Source of the DNA: Pseudomonadota bacterium
Lineage (GTDB): Bacteria; Pseudomonadota; Gammaproteobacteria; Burkholderiales; Chitinibacteraceae
Direction: 5' to 3'
DNA length: 40,534 bases
NCBI GenBank assembly: GCA_026399755.1
Contig: JAPLQI010000084.1
Span: forward strand, 1 to 40,534
Shown here: piece after piece, positions 15,379 through 23,705 of the stretch
Position numbering within the stretch: position 1 is the stretch's first letter
How the letters are laid out: every line of letters starts with the position of its first letter
Program-made: the position numbers and the translations under genes
Notes under the pieces: generated by a model
Seen by the model: the letters and a program-made list of their open reading frames with translations, nothing else
Databases searched by the model: none
What the model was told of the DNA's origin: nothing

Positions 15379-16764
15379 TTACTCGCCCAAAAAACGCATC
15401 TTAAAGCTGCGGCCTTTGATATTGCCTTGGCTTAGGCTATTAAAAGCTTTGCTGGCTACGCGTCTGTCGATGGCGACATAAGTTAAAAATTCAAACACAT
15501 TGATTTTGCCAACCTGCTCTTTAGTCAGGCCCGCGTCACCAGTCAGTGCGCCGAGTAAGTCACCTGGGCGCAGCTTGTCTTTCTTGCCGCCCATAATGCA
15601 CAGCGTGACCATAGGTGGGCGCAAAGGGCCGCTGGCTTCTGGCTCTAGTGTTTCCAAGTCAAACCAGCGTACCGGCCCGCCTTGATATTCTTCGATCAGC
15701 GTGACCCATTTCTTTTCATTGGGCGCGGCTAGGCTGAGTGCCAGGCCCTTATCGTGGCCACGGCCAGTGCGGCCGATGCGGTGGATATGCACTTCGGTGT
15801 CTTTGGACACGTCGACGTTAATCACCGCACCCAGGCTTTGAATATCCAAACCACGCGCGGCTACATCGGTGGCGACAAGGATCGAGCAGCTTTGATTAGA
15901 AAACTGCACAAGGATCTCGTCGCGCTCGCGTTGTTCTAATTCGCCGTAGAGCGCCAAGGCGCTAAAACCTTGATCTCGCAGCTCGGCTGCAAGCTCGCGG
16001 CAGTGGATCTTAGTATTGCAGAAGGCCAGTGTTTGAACGGGCTTGTAGTGATTGAGTAGCTGCGCCACGGCGGCGTTGCGCTCCTCGTGTTCAACACTGT
16101 AGAAGCGTTGTTCGATTTGGCTGTCAGCATGTTGCGCCTCTACTTTTACTTCGGCAGGCAGCTTCAGAAACTTTGCGCTGTCTTTGCGAATATTGTCGGG
16201 ATAGGTGGCAGAAAACAGCAGGGTTTGGCGGCGCGTTGGGCAAGCGCTCACAATACCGGCGATCTCGTCGTAAAAGCCCATATCGACCATGCGGTCGGCT
16301 TCGTCTAATACCAGCGTTTGTACGGTGGATAAGTCAATCGAAGCGCGGCCAAGGTGATCGCGCAAGCGGCCCGGCGTGCCCACAATAATGTGTGCCCCGT
16401 GTACCAGTGATGCGATTTGCGGGCCCATCGGCGAGCCACCGCAGAGCGTTAAAATTTTGATGTTGTCGGTAAAGCGGGCCAAACGGCGCAGCTCTTTAGC
16501 GACTTGATCGGCCAGCTCGCGCGTTGGGCAAATCACCAAGCCCTGAATGGCAAAATAGCTAGGGTTGAGCTTATGCAGCATACCAATCCCGAAAGCTGCG
16601 GTCTTGCCGCTGCCGGTCTTAGCCTGTGCAATTAAATCGCGGCGCGCCAAAATCAGGGGCAGGCTTTGCGCCTGAATTTCCGTCATCTCGACGTAACCCA
16701 AGCTATCCAAGTTTTGCAGCATGGCCGGCGAGAGGGGAAGATTGGCAAAAGATGTAGTGTTCAC
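15379..16764 (-). CDS. dbpA: ATP-dependent RNA helicase DbpA
   Basis: A 461-residue DEAD-box helicase. The core has AQAKTGSGKT (46-55), PTRELA, GTPGRL, DEAD (154-157), SATYPD and HRIGRTGR. Residues ~383-461 form the DbpA RNA-binding domain, recognised by MGGKKDKLRPGDLLGALTGD, VAIDRRVASKAF and GNIKGRSFKMRFL. In E. coli DbpA this domain binds hairpin 92 of 23S rRNA and targets the helicase to assembling large ribosomal subunits. Length is as expected for the family. The first ATG of the frame is used. Confidence 0.95.
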   Translation of the reverse strand: MNTTSFANLPLSPAMLQNLDSLGYVEMTEIQAQSLPLILARRDLIAQAKTGSGKTAAFGIGMLHKLNPSYFAIQGLVICPTRELADQVAKELRRLARFTDNIKILTLCGGSPMGPQIASLVHGAHIIVGTPGRLRDHLGRASIDLSTVQTLVLDEADRMVDMGFYDEIAGIVSACPTRRQTLLFSATYPDNIRKDSAKFLKLPAEVKVEAQHADSQIEQRFYSVEHEERNAAVAQLLNHYKPVQTLAFCNTKIHCRELAAELRDQGFSALALYGELEQRERDEILVQFSNQSCSILVATDVAARGLDIQSLGAVINVDVSKDTEVHIHRIGRTGRGHDKGLALSLAAPNEKKWVTLIEEYQGGPVRWFDLETLEPEASGPLRPPMVTLCIMGGKKDKLRPGDLLGALTGDAGLTKEQVGKINVFEFLTYVAIDRRVASKAFNSLSQGNIKGRSFKMRFLGE

Positions 16765-17178
16765 AATGACTTAACTCGCTGGCCAAAAGGGGCAGTAGTC
16801 TAACAGGGGAAGCGCTTTAGAGCCAGCCATCACTACCGACGGTTTCAGCCCATGAACGCTACGGGGTGCATCTTTCAGCTTGATGACAGTTGTTGCATGC
16901 CTAGGTATTTGCGGGGGCGGGTGATTATGTCGCGAGACCTAAATACTGAAGCACGGCGTTTCACTGAGGAGAGTATGTTTATCAAAACAAGCAATTTAAT
17001 ATTGTGTGTTTTCAAGCCCACAGCTGCTAGGTGGTCAATAAAGAAAGGTTTCGTAGGGCCGCAGTAGCAAAATCTACGTGCTGAAGAGGTCTTTTCGAGT
17101 TTGCGTAGCACATGTACAAGCTTACATCTATTCTAGCCAATGCACCGAGGGCTATGCTCTGATAAAGGAAAATGATTG
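16765..17178. other. Gene-poor divergent intergenic region dbpA/tatD
   Basis: About 410 bases separate two divergent genes and must hold both promoters, but I see no clear consensus pair. One 30-codon frame (16975-17067, +) follows a GAGGAG site, but the peptide has no recognisable features and I do not annotate it as a gene. Confidence 0.4.
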
Positions 17179-17940
17179 ATGTGGATAGACACTCATTGCC
17201 ATCTAGATGCCCCTGAATTTGCCGCCGACCGAGATGATGTCGTGGCAACAGCAAGGCGGGTGGGGATTACGCAAATTGTGGTGCCTGCCGTTAGCGAGGC
17301 AACTTTTACCGATGCGCTCACCATGCGCGAGCGCTATGGCTGCTTTCCTGCTTTTGGTCTGCACCCGATTTATACGGCGGTGCATCGGGATGAGCATCTG
17401 CTGACTTTGCAGCACTATTTAGAGCAGCATCAGCCGGTAGCCGTAGGAGAAATTGGTCTGGATTTTTATGTGCCAAATTTAGATGCCACAAGACAGGTCG
17501 AGTTACTTGAAGCCCAGCTTAGGTTGGCGCGGGATTTTGATTTGCCGGTGCTGCTGCATTTGCGCCGCGCTCAGGATCCGCTGCTTAAGTATTTACGCAA
17601 ATGGCGAGTCAAAGGCGGCATCGCCCACGCTTTTAATGGCAGCGTGCAGCAGGCCGAGGTGTTTATATCGCTAGGGTTTAAGCTGGGTTTTGGTGGGGCA
17701 ATGACTTATACAGGCTCGCAGCGGATACGTAAATTAGCCCGAGATTTGCCCTTAGAAGCACTGGTAATGGAAACCGACGCCCCGGATATCCCGCCTGCGT
17801 GGCTAGATCGCCAACGCAACCAACCTGCCGAACTCGTCAAAATGGCCGTGGTGCTGGCAGAGTTGCGGGGGATTAGCTTGGAAGAATTAGCCGCTGCCAC
17901 CAGTGCTAATGCAAGGGCTGTGCTGCCTAGATTGTTGTAG
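17179..17940 (+). CDS. tatD: TatD-family metal-dependent hydrolase
   Basis: A 253-residue TIM-barrel hydrolase. All expected metal ligands are visible: DTHCHLD (His6, His8), AVGEIGLDFY (Glu), LLHLRRA (His), GIAHAFNGS (His) and METDAPD (Asp). TatD-like proteins are 3'-5' exonucleases acting on DNA or RNA and also D-aminoacyl-tRNA or phosphoester hydrolases in some cases. The ATG at 17179 is used; an in-frame TTG one codon earlier is an alternative with a similar AAGGA spacing. It is monocistronic and followed by an intergenic repeat. Confidence 0.92.
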   Translation: MWIDTHCHLDAPEFAADRDDVVATARRVGITQIVVPAVSEATFTDALTMRERYGCFPAFGLHPIYTAVHRDEHLLTLQHYLEQHQPVAVGEIGLDFYVPNLDATRQVELLEAQLRLARDFDLPVLLHLRRAQDPLLKYLRKWRVKGGIAHAFNGSVQQAEVFISLGFKLGFGGAMTYTGSQRIRKLARDLPLEALVMETDAPDIPPAWLDRQRNQPAELVKMAVVLAELRGISLEELAAATSANARAVLPRLL

Positions 17941-17952
17941 CAGGCTGTATAA

Positions 17953-18050
17953 AACCCCCAAATCTTGAACCACGGAGTTTAGGAGGACACGGAGGATAAC
18001 GGAGAAAACCCTAGTATGTTTTTCTCCGTGTTCTCCGTGTTTTAAGACGT
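17953..18050. repeat. Dispersed CTCCGTG-type repeat, copy B (inverted pair)
   Basis: CCCCAAATCTTGAACCACGG starts the left half, which continues with repeated ACGGAG units and ends ACGGAGAAAA. The right half reads TTTTTCTCCGTGTTCTCCGTG. The two halves are complementary over much of their length and could form a long hairpin. The same sequence family appears as single halves at 8851-8903 and 20348-20385. Confidence 0.7.
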
Positions 18051-18105
18051 GAATTTTTTTAAGCGGGTGAAGTTCTTGTTGCTATTAGCTTGTGAAGTTG
18101 CTGAG

Positions 18106-19104
18106 TTAGCTAAAATAGTCCAACTCCAATGCAGACTTTACTTCGGCAAGGGTTGCCGCCGCCACGGTGCGTGCATGGGCTGTGCCGGTTTTTAAAATTT
18201 GCATCACATGTGCCGGGTTTTTAGCAAGCTCCAAGCGGCGAGTGCGTATCGGTTCGATTAGCTCTTGTAGGCGCACTTCTAAGTGCTGCTTGATCACTGA
18301 ATCAGCCAAGCCACCCTTGCGGTATTTGGCTTTTAAATCGTCCACAAAGCTGATATCCGGCTCAAATGCATCCAAAAAGGTAAATACGGCATTGCCAGCG
18401 ACTTGGCCTGGATCGTTAATTTTTAAGTGTTTAGCATCGGTGTACATGCTCTTAACAAATTGGCTAATTTCATCAGGGCTGGCCGATAAATGCAGCGCAT
18501 TGCCCTGAGATTTACTCATTTTAGATTTGCCATCTGGCCCAGGTAGACGGCCTGTTTGCGGGATAATGGCGCGTGTTTCTAGCAAAATATCCTTGCCCGC
18601 TATGGCATTAAAACGGCGAACAATTTCATTAGTCTGCTCAATCATCGGCGCTTGATCGGCACCTACGGGCACAGCCGTGGCTTTAAAGGCGGTAATGTCG
18701 GCGGCTTGGCTAACTGGGTAGGTTAAAAATCCTGCGGGGATATCGCGCTGGAAGTTCTTTTGGCGGATTTCTTCTTTTACCGTTGGGTTGCGCTCTAAAC
18801 GCGCCACGGTCACCAGATTCATAAAGTAGTAAGTCAGCTCAGATAATTCCGGCACTTGCGACTGAATAAAAATGGTGTTTTTTGCGGGATCAAGGCCAAC
18901 AGCAAGGTAGTCGAGCGCCACTTCCAGCACATTGCGATGCACTACATCGTGATCGGTATCGGTGAGGGCTTGGGCGTCAGCCAGCATTAAGAATTGCGTG
19001 TGCTTGTCTTGAAAGGCGAGGCGGTTTTGTAATGAGCCTACGAAGTGGCCTAAATGCAGTGGGCCAGTAGTTCGGTCGCCCGTCAGAATAATATGCGAAG
19101 TCAT
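18106..19104 (-). CDS. trpS: Tryptophan--tRNA ligase
   Basis: A 332-residue class Ic aminoacyl-tRNA synthetase that charges tRNA-Trp. The HIGH-type motif is PLHLGH (15-20) and the KMSKS loop is exact (195-199); the PVGADQ segment that contacts ATP and tryptophan lies at 146-151. Length matches the 330-340 residues usual for bacterial TrpRS. The ATG at 19104 has AAGGA eight bases upstream and starts the conserved strand (ILTGDRTTGPLHLGH); a longer in-frame extension reaching 19185 has no ribosome site. Confidence 0.96.
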   Translation of the reverse strand: MTSHIILTGDRTTGPLHLGHFVGSLQNRLAFQDKHTQFLMLADAQALTDTDHDVVHRNVLEVALDYLAVGLDPAKNTIFIQSQVPELSELTYYFMNLVTVARLERNPTVKEEIRQKNFQRDIPAGFLTYPVSQAADITAFKATAVPVGADQAPMIEQTNEIVRRFNAIAGKDILLETRAIIPQTGRLPGPDGKSKMSKSQGNALHLSASPDEISQFVKSMYTDAKHLKINDPGQVAGNAVFTFLDAFEPDISFVDDLKAKYRKGGLADSVIKQHLEVRLQELIEPIRTRRLELAKNPAHVMQILKTGTAHARTVAAATLAEVKSALELDYFS

Positions 19105-19336
19105 GTTCTCGATCCTTGTTTGGATTAAAAGCCGCCGAGCCCATGGGGAGTGTAGATACAACAATGCCGCCTGGATCGGCGGCATTGGTCAATTAAATGA
19201 GTCTAGGCCGCCAGTAAGATATACGGGCGGTAGCACCAGCTCTGGGCTGGGAAGGTAGCAAAAAGGGGGCGTTGCATTGCTTTCATGGGTGTCACTATTG
19301 CAGTTTTTATGCCGCTTGTCTACGTGAAAGATTCGC

Positions 19337-19470
19337 TTAAGTTGCATTCACCGCCAAGGGCGAGCGCACAGGGCAGGCAGTATCCGGCTTATAGAGCATT
19401 TCTCGCTATTACATACCGTGCATCAAGTCGTTGAAAAGGATACTGCGGGCACTATAGCCCGATGATCAGC
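19337..19470 (-). pseudogene. Decayed duplicate of the 3' end of moeB
   Basis: This stretch repeats the last ~125 bases of the moeB-like gene at a spacing of 125-130 bases, with scattered mismatches and small indels. Shared blocks include CACAGGGCAGGCAG, CTTATAG-GCATTTCTCGC and CGTGCATCAAGT. Read on the minus strand it still spells LIIGL, then a stop, RLDAR, and after a frame change YKPDTACPV, matching LIIGLGR...LLDAR...YKADPACPV of the intact gene. It is not translatable as a unit and is best read as a remnant of a tandem duplication or of an older downstream gene copy. Confidence 0.8.
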
Positions 19471-20268
19471 TTACAAGGCTAGTGCAGAGCACACAGGGCA
19501 GGCAGGATCCGCCTTATAGCGCATTTCTCGCCACTGCATGTTACGTGCATCAAGTAGCTGTAAGCGCCCAAGTAGTGGGCGACCTAGGCCGATGATGAGT
19601 TTGAGCGCTTCTGCCGCTTGTGCCGCCCCAATCATCCCAACGAGCGGGGCAAATACGCCGAAAGTTGCACATGGGCCATCGCTGGCTTCACCTTCCTCAC
19701 CAAACAGGCAGTGATAGCAGGGGGCGTTGTCTTGCCGTGAATCAAATGTGGTGAGTTGCCCATCAAACCGCACTGCCGCGCCAGAAACTAGGGGCACTTT
19801 ATGCGCCACACAGGCGCGGTTTACTGCGTGGCGAGTCGCAAAGTTATCGCAGCAATCGAGCACGATATCGGCAGCGGCAACGAGTTGAGCCAGCTCATCC
19901 CCAACCGCCCTTGTCGTGATCGCGTTGACCTTGATCTGTGGATTAAGTGCGTAAATGGTTTGAGCCGCAGATTCGGCTTTATTTTGGCCAATACTCGCGG
20001 TGTGATGAATGATTTGGCGCTGTAGATTGGATAAATCAACCTGATCATCATCCACAATCGTCAGCGTGCCCACACCGGCAGATGCCAAGTACAGCGCGGC
20101 AGGCGATCCTAAGCCGCCCGCACCAATGAGCAGTACATGAGCTTGGCTGATTTTTTCCTGCCCTTCGATGCCAATCTCATCGAGCAATATATGCCGGCTA
20201 TAGCGTAGCAGCGCTTGGTCATCAAGCTCGTCTACGGTGGTGCTAGGAGGATTGGGGCAGAAGCTCAT
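19471..20268 (-). CDS. moeB: HesA/MoeB/ThiF-family adenylyltransferase (MoeB-like)
   Basis: A 265-residue E1-like enzyme. It has RYSRHILLDEIG (22-33), the ATP loop GAGGLGS (49-55), DNFATR (141-146), a crossover-loop Cys200 in GPCATFGVFAPLVG, and a zinc site C184-x2-C187 and C257-x2-C260. MoeB adenylates the C-terminal glycine of MoaD for molybdopterin synthesis; ThiF does the same for ThiS. No moa or thi gene is adjacent, so the partner is not fixed by context. The ATG at 20268 lacks a strong ribosome site, and a TTG at 20283 is possible. It follows a small unknown gene in the envC-ctpA block. Confidence 0.9.
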   Translation of the reverse strand: MSFCPNPPSTTVDELDDQALLRYSRHILLDEIGIEGQEKISQAHVLLIGAGGLGSPAALYLASAGVGTLTIVDDDQVDLSNLQRQIIHHTASIGQNKAESAAQTIYALNPQIKVNAITTRAVGDELAQLVAAADIVLDCCDNFATRHAVNRACVAHKVPLVSGAAVRFDGQLTTFDSRQDNAPCYHCLFGEEGEASDGPCATFGVFAPLVGMIGAAQAAEALKLIIGLGRPLLGRLQLLDARNMQWREMRYKADPACPVCSALAL

Positions 20269-20347
20269 GGCAGAAGATCGCAATTAAAGACTGAGTGATT
20301 ATACGAGAAGGGCGATAAAGGGGCGCTATGCTTCACTTCAACCCCTG

Positions 20348-20385
20348 TTTTTCTCCGCGTCCTCTGTGTTTCAGGATATGGGTTT
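20348..20385. repeat. Dispersed CTCCGTG-type repeat, copy C (partial)
   Basis: TTTTTCTCCGCGTCCTCTGT continues as GTTTCAGGATATGGGTTTT. It corresponds to half of copy B and ends like copy A (GTGTTTCA then A/T-rich TGGG). It lies in the 133-base gap between moeB and the next upstream gene. Confidence 0.55.
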
Positions 20386-20401
20386 TCCAATAACACCGTA
20401 C

Positions 20402-20803
20402 TTACAAATATCGCCGTAATTCTTCCGGCGTTTCATCATGATCGCCGTGAGGGTGATTGTCCCAGACCTTAACGTAAACATCGCGGCTTTTGATATTGTG
20501 TTCGGGGATCTCTAAATTACTACAGGCGATATCTTCGCAATAGTGGACGAGGGCGCGTTTGATTTTACTCAGTATGCTTTCATCTAAATGAAAGCCAGCT
20601 TGTTTTAGATGGTTTTCTATCTGGGTCAAGCTGCATTCGGGTAGGCGATAGTGGACGCTAATACAGGGTGCGTCGCTAAGAGCTTGCGCGCTTACGCCAT
20701 CTAAAGTGCTTAAATAGACCGCTGCATGAGCGGCTTGATTACAGGGGAGTGGGTAGAGCTGAATCAGCTGATGCTTGGCATTATGGTCTGGGCTGGGTTT
20801 CAT
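20402..20803 (-). CDS. Uncharacterised small protein, possible ferredoxin-like fold
   Basis: A 133-residue soluble protein that I do not recognise by name. The pattern of alternating strands and helices (IQLYPLPC, AAVYLSTLDGV, CISVHYRL, SLTQIENHLKQAGFHLDE) resembles two heavy-metal-associated/ferredoxin-like halves, and there are several Cys and His residues, but no CxxC metal motif. The C-terminus is acidic and His-rich (NHPHGDHDETPEELRR). GGAG lies seven bases before the chosen ATG. It sits between ctpA and moeB, separated from ctpA by a terminator. Confidence 0.72.
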   Translation of the reverse strand: MKPSPDHNAKHQLIQLYPLPCNQAAHAAVYLSTLDGVSAQALSDAPCISVHYRLPECSLTQIENHLKQAGFHLDESILSKIKRALVHYCEDIACSNLEIPEHNIKSRDVYVKVWDNHPHGDHDETPEELRRYL

Positions 20804-20852
20804 GGCGATTCTCCAAGGCATTCTCAGTTTAGGCCGATGAAGCTTGCAACGC

Positions 20853-20874
20853 AAAACAGCTCCCGAAGGAGCTG
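20853..20874 (-). terminator. Intrinsic terminator after ctpA
   Basis: On the minus strand CAGCTCC-TTCG-GGAGCTG followed by TTTT lies 22 bases after the protease stop codon. The UUCG tetraloop makes the hairpin very stable although the T run is short. Confidence 0.82.
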
Positions 20875-20895
20875 CGTTGATTTAATCCAGATGGC

Positions 20896-22362
20896 TTACT
20901 TTGCAGGTACGGATACAGGTGCAGCCTTATTTTGCAAAATTTGCTGAACTTTAAGAATATTCAGCGCTTGTTGCAATTGGTAATCGTTTTTAGAAGCCAG
21001 CTCACGCGGGTTTTCTTCCGCTGTTTCGCTGGCGATAGGTTTCAGCTTTTTAATTTCAGTTTTGATTTCCGTCTTGGTTTCAGATGCTGTTTTTTTGTTG
21101 CCAGCCTCTTTATCAGTCGGGTTATCTAAGCGATGCCCTAAATCGGCTTCACGAATGCGGAAGGCGCTTTGTTCCTTACCATTCAGTACTGCTTCTTCGA
21201 CTTCGATATCTGGCGTAATGCCTTTCAACTGAATCGAGCGGCCAAGTGGCGTGAAGTAACGTGCCGTGGTGAGCTTGAGCGCTGTTTTGTTATCGATAGG
21301 CATAATGGTTTGCACAGACGCCTTCCCAAAAGTCTGGGTGCCAACCACGATGGCCCGTTTGTAGTCTTGCAATGCGCCAGCCACAATTTCAGATGCAGAA
21401 GCGGAGCCACCATTTACCAGTACAACCAGCGGGACGTTTTTCACATCTTTAGGCGTGTTCTTAAAGTAGTCATCACGGCCACTTTCACGCAGATAGTTTT
21501 CTTTGCTGGCGGTGAGCTTAATCTTGGAATCAGGCGTGCGGCCTTCGGTGTAAACCACCAAGGCATCTTTAGGCAAGAATGAAGCAGATACACCCACCGC
21601 GCCATTTAACAGACCACCTGGGTTGTTACGCAAATCAAGCACAATACCTTTGAGCGGTACTTTATTTTCTTTATAAAGCGTTTCTATCGCCTGAGCGACG
21701 TTGGCTGTGGTGTGTTCTTGGAATTGCGCAATACGGATGTAGCCATAGCCCGGTTCCGCCATTTTAGACTTCACGCTTTGCACTTTAATCACGGCGCGTT
21801 TTAGCGTCACAATAATGGGCTTACCTTCGCCTTTACGTAGCATGGTGAGGGTCACAGATGTGCCAATTTTGCCGCGCATTTTAGTGACGGCGTCGTTTAA
21901 GGACATTCCTTGAACGGGGGTTTCGTCAATTTTGGCAATAAAGTCACCAGGCTTGACCCCAGCACGATAGGCAGGGGTGTCTTCGATCGGTGAGACCACA
22001 CGCACTAAGCCGTCTTCCATGCTGACTTCTATACCTAGGCCACCAAACTCGCCTTGAGTTTGGATTTGCATATCTTTAAAGGCTTCTGCATCCAGATAAC
22101 TGGAGTGCGGATCCAGGCCAGACACCATGCCTTTGATGGCTTCCGTAATCAGTTTTTTATCTTCAACAGGCTCTACATAGCTTTGTTTGATCAGACCAAA
22201 AACAGTAGAAAATGCACGTAGCTCTTCAACCGGCAGCGGGTTGCCACCCGCATCTTTATCGGCAACGGCATTAAAGGAAAGACTCAGGGCAACGCCCAGA
22301 CCTGCTCCGGCTAGGAGCAAGGCGATTTTTTGGAGCTTTGGTTTTTTTTGGCTCGAGGACAT
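20896..22362 (-). CDS. ctpA: S41-family carboxy-terminal processing peptidase (CtpA)
   Basis: A 488-residue periplasmic protease. Residues 11-34 are a signal/anchor, ~95-185 a PDZ domain (FGGLGIEVS at 106-114) and ~195-390 the S41 catalytic domain. The nucleophile is Ser322 in NGGSASASEI and the general base Lys347 in FGKASV, spaced 25 residues as in E. coli Prc. A lysine/threonine-rich linker and a ~50-residue C-terminal helix follow. Such proteases cleave from hydrophobic C-termini and in other bacteria trim peptidoglycan hydrolases, which fits the upstream envC. The gene starts 30 bases after envC on the same strand. Confidence 0.94.
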   Translation of the reverse strand: MSSSQKKPKLQKIALLLAGAGLGVALSLSFNAVADKDAGGNPLPVEELRAFSTVFGLIKQSYVEPVEDKKLITEAIKGMVSGLDPHSSYLDAEAFKDMQIQTQGEFGGLGIEVSMEDGLVRVVSPIEDTPAYRAGVKPGDFIAKIDETPVQGMSLNDAVTKMRGKIGTSVTLTMLRKGEGKPIIVTLKRAVIKVQSVKSKMAEPGYGYIRIAQFQEHTTANVAQAIETLYKENKVPLKGIVLDLRNNPGGLLNGAVGVSASFLPKDALVVYTEGRTPDSKIKLTASKENYLRESGRDDYFKNTPKDVKNVPLVVLVNGGSASASEIVAGALQDYKRAIVVGTQTFGKASVQTIMPIDNKTALKLTTARYFTPLGRSIQLKGITPDIEVEEAVLNGKEQSAFRIREADLGHRLDNPTDKEAGNKKTASETKTEIKTEIKKLKPIASETAEENPRELASKNDYQLQQALNILKVQQILQNKAAPVSVPAK

Positions 22363-22392
22363 CCGTGTTTCCCTATTAATTGCTCTTAGAGC

Positions 22393-23703
22393 CTAGCCTG
22401 CCCACGCCTGCGGGTCGATTGGGCGGCCGTTTTGTCTGAGTTCAAAGTATAAGCCGGAATCAGCCATTCCACCGCTATTCCCACTGGTGGCAATGCTGTC
22501 TCCAGCCTTAATCGTATCACCTACTTGCTTAAGCAGGCTTTCATTTGCTGCGTAAATACTCATGTATCCACCGCCGTGATCCACAATCAGCATATTGCCA
22601 AAGCCACGCAGCCATTCAGCGAACACGACTCGGCCACTGGCAATCGCTTTCACACTTTGACCGGCGGCGGCACGGATAAAGACCCCTTTCCATTGCCCAC
22701 CTTCGCCACGCGCCGTGCCATAGCGGCCGGTTATTTCACCTTTAATTGGTAAGCGCAGCTTTCCTTTGAGTGAGGAAAAAGCTTGGCCAGATTGGCTAGC
22801 ATCTGGGAGAGCCGTGTTGACTTCGGGCTCAGGCTCGGCCTTAGGTGTGGGTTTGCCAGCTGCTTTTGCTTTCGCTTTGGCCGCAGCATTTCTTGCTGCG
22901 CGCTCTCGGGCGTTTTTCTCGGCAAGGGCTTTCGCTTGTGCTGCTTTTTGGGCGCGCTCTAGCTCTTGTCGCTTAATAATGGCATTTAGTTTATCTACTA
23001 GCCCTGTTAGGCGCTTTTCATCGGCGGCTAATTTTTGGATTTGATTGCGCTGGCTGCTAATTTCCTGAGATAGCTTACTGACAATTTCTTGTTTTTCTTC
23101 TTGCTCAGAAACTAGCACTTCTTTTTGTTGTTTTTTTCGCAACGCCAGTTGCTGTAAGGCTTCATTCTTTTGGCGGATATCTTCAGATAGGCGAGATAAC
23201 TCACCCAGCTGTGCTTCTAATTTATTGGCTAATTGCAATTGGGAGCGGCTGATATAGCGATAGTAAGTGAGCTCGCGGCTGACTTGATTAGGGTCTTGCT
23301 GGTTAAGCAGCAAACGCCAAGCTTCAATTTGCCCAGCTTTGTAACGTGTTTTTAGGATCTTTCCTAGCCGATGTTGGCTGGCCTGAATGCCGCTGCGGGT
23401 TCGGCTGATATCATCTTCTAGGCGGGAAATTTCGGCCCTGCTGAGGGCTTGCTCTTGCTGCATGGAGTTGAGGATGCGATTCGCATCAGAAATGGCAGTT
23501 TCTGAATCTTTTAATGCATCGCTGGCTTCACTGCGCTGAGATTCATTGGCGGCCAAATCTTTTTTGAGCTCTTGTAGCTGACCGCGTAAATCTTTTAACT
23601 CGGCCTGTTTGCTGGCTGATTCTTGCTTAGGGGCGGGCGCAGCAAAAACCGGTGTAGTCACTACACCGGTTGTAAGCATTAAAAGAAAAAGCGGTTTAAG
23701 CAT
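22393..23703 (-). CDS. envC: Murein hydrolase activator EnvC
   Basis: A 436-residue exported protein. Residues 1-22 form a signal peptide; ~28-290 are heptad-rich coiled coil followed by an Ala/Lys linker (AARNAAAKAKAKAAGKPTPK); ~318-434 are a LytM/M23 domain. The zinc ligands of active M23 peptidases are missing: the HxxxD region reads KGVFIRA and the HxH region reads LYFELR. EnvC proteins have this degenerate domain and activate amidases at the division site instead of cutting peptidoglycan themselves. The ATG at 23703 lies two bases after the gpmI stop. A 25-bp perfect palindrome occurs inside the signal-peptide codons. Confidence 0.92.
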   Translation of the reverse strand: MLKPLFLLMLTTGVVTTPVFAAPAPKQESASKQAELKDLRGQLQELKKDLAANESQRSEASDALKDSETAISDANRILNSMQQEQALSRAEISRLEDDISRTRSGIQASQHRLGKILKTRYKAGQIEAWRLLLNQQDPNQVSRELTYYRYISRSQLQLANKLEAQLGELSRLSEDIRQKNEALQQLALRKKQQKEVLVSEQEEKQEIVSKLSQEISSQRNQIQKLAADEKRLTGLVDKLNAIIKRQELERAQKAAQAKALAEKNARERAARNAAAKAKAKAAGKPTPKAEPEPEVNTALPDASQSGQAFSSLKGKLRLPIKGEITGRYGTARGEGGQWKGVFIRAAAGQSVKAIASGRVVFAEWLRGFGNMLIVDHGGGYMSIYAANESLLKQVGDTIKAGDSIATSGNSGGMADSGLYFELRQNGRPIDPQAWAG

Positions 23704-23705
23704 TC

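Noticed and set aside
16975-17067. 30-codon frame after GAGGAG in the dbpA/tatD gap
   Set aside because: The spacing to the ATG is short and the peptide shows no recognisable feature; kept only as a remark.
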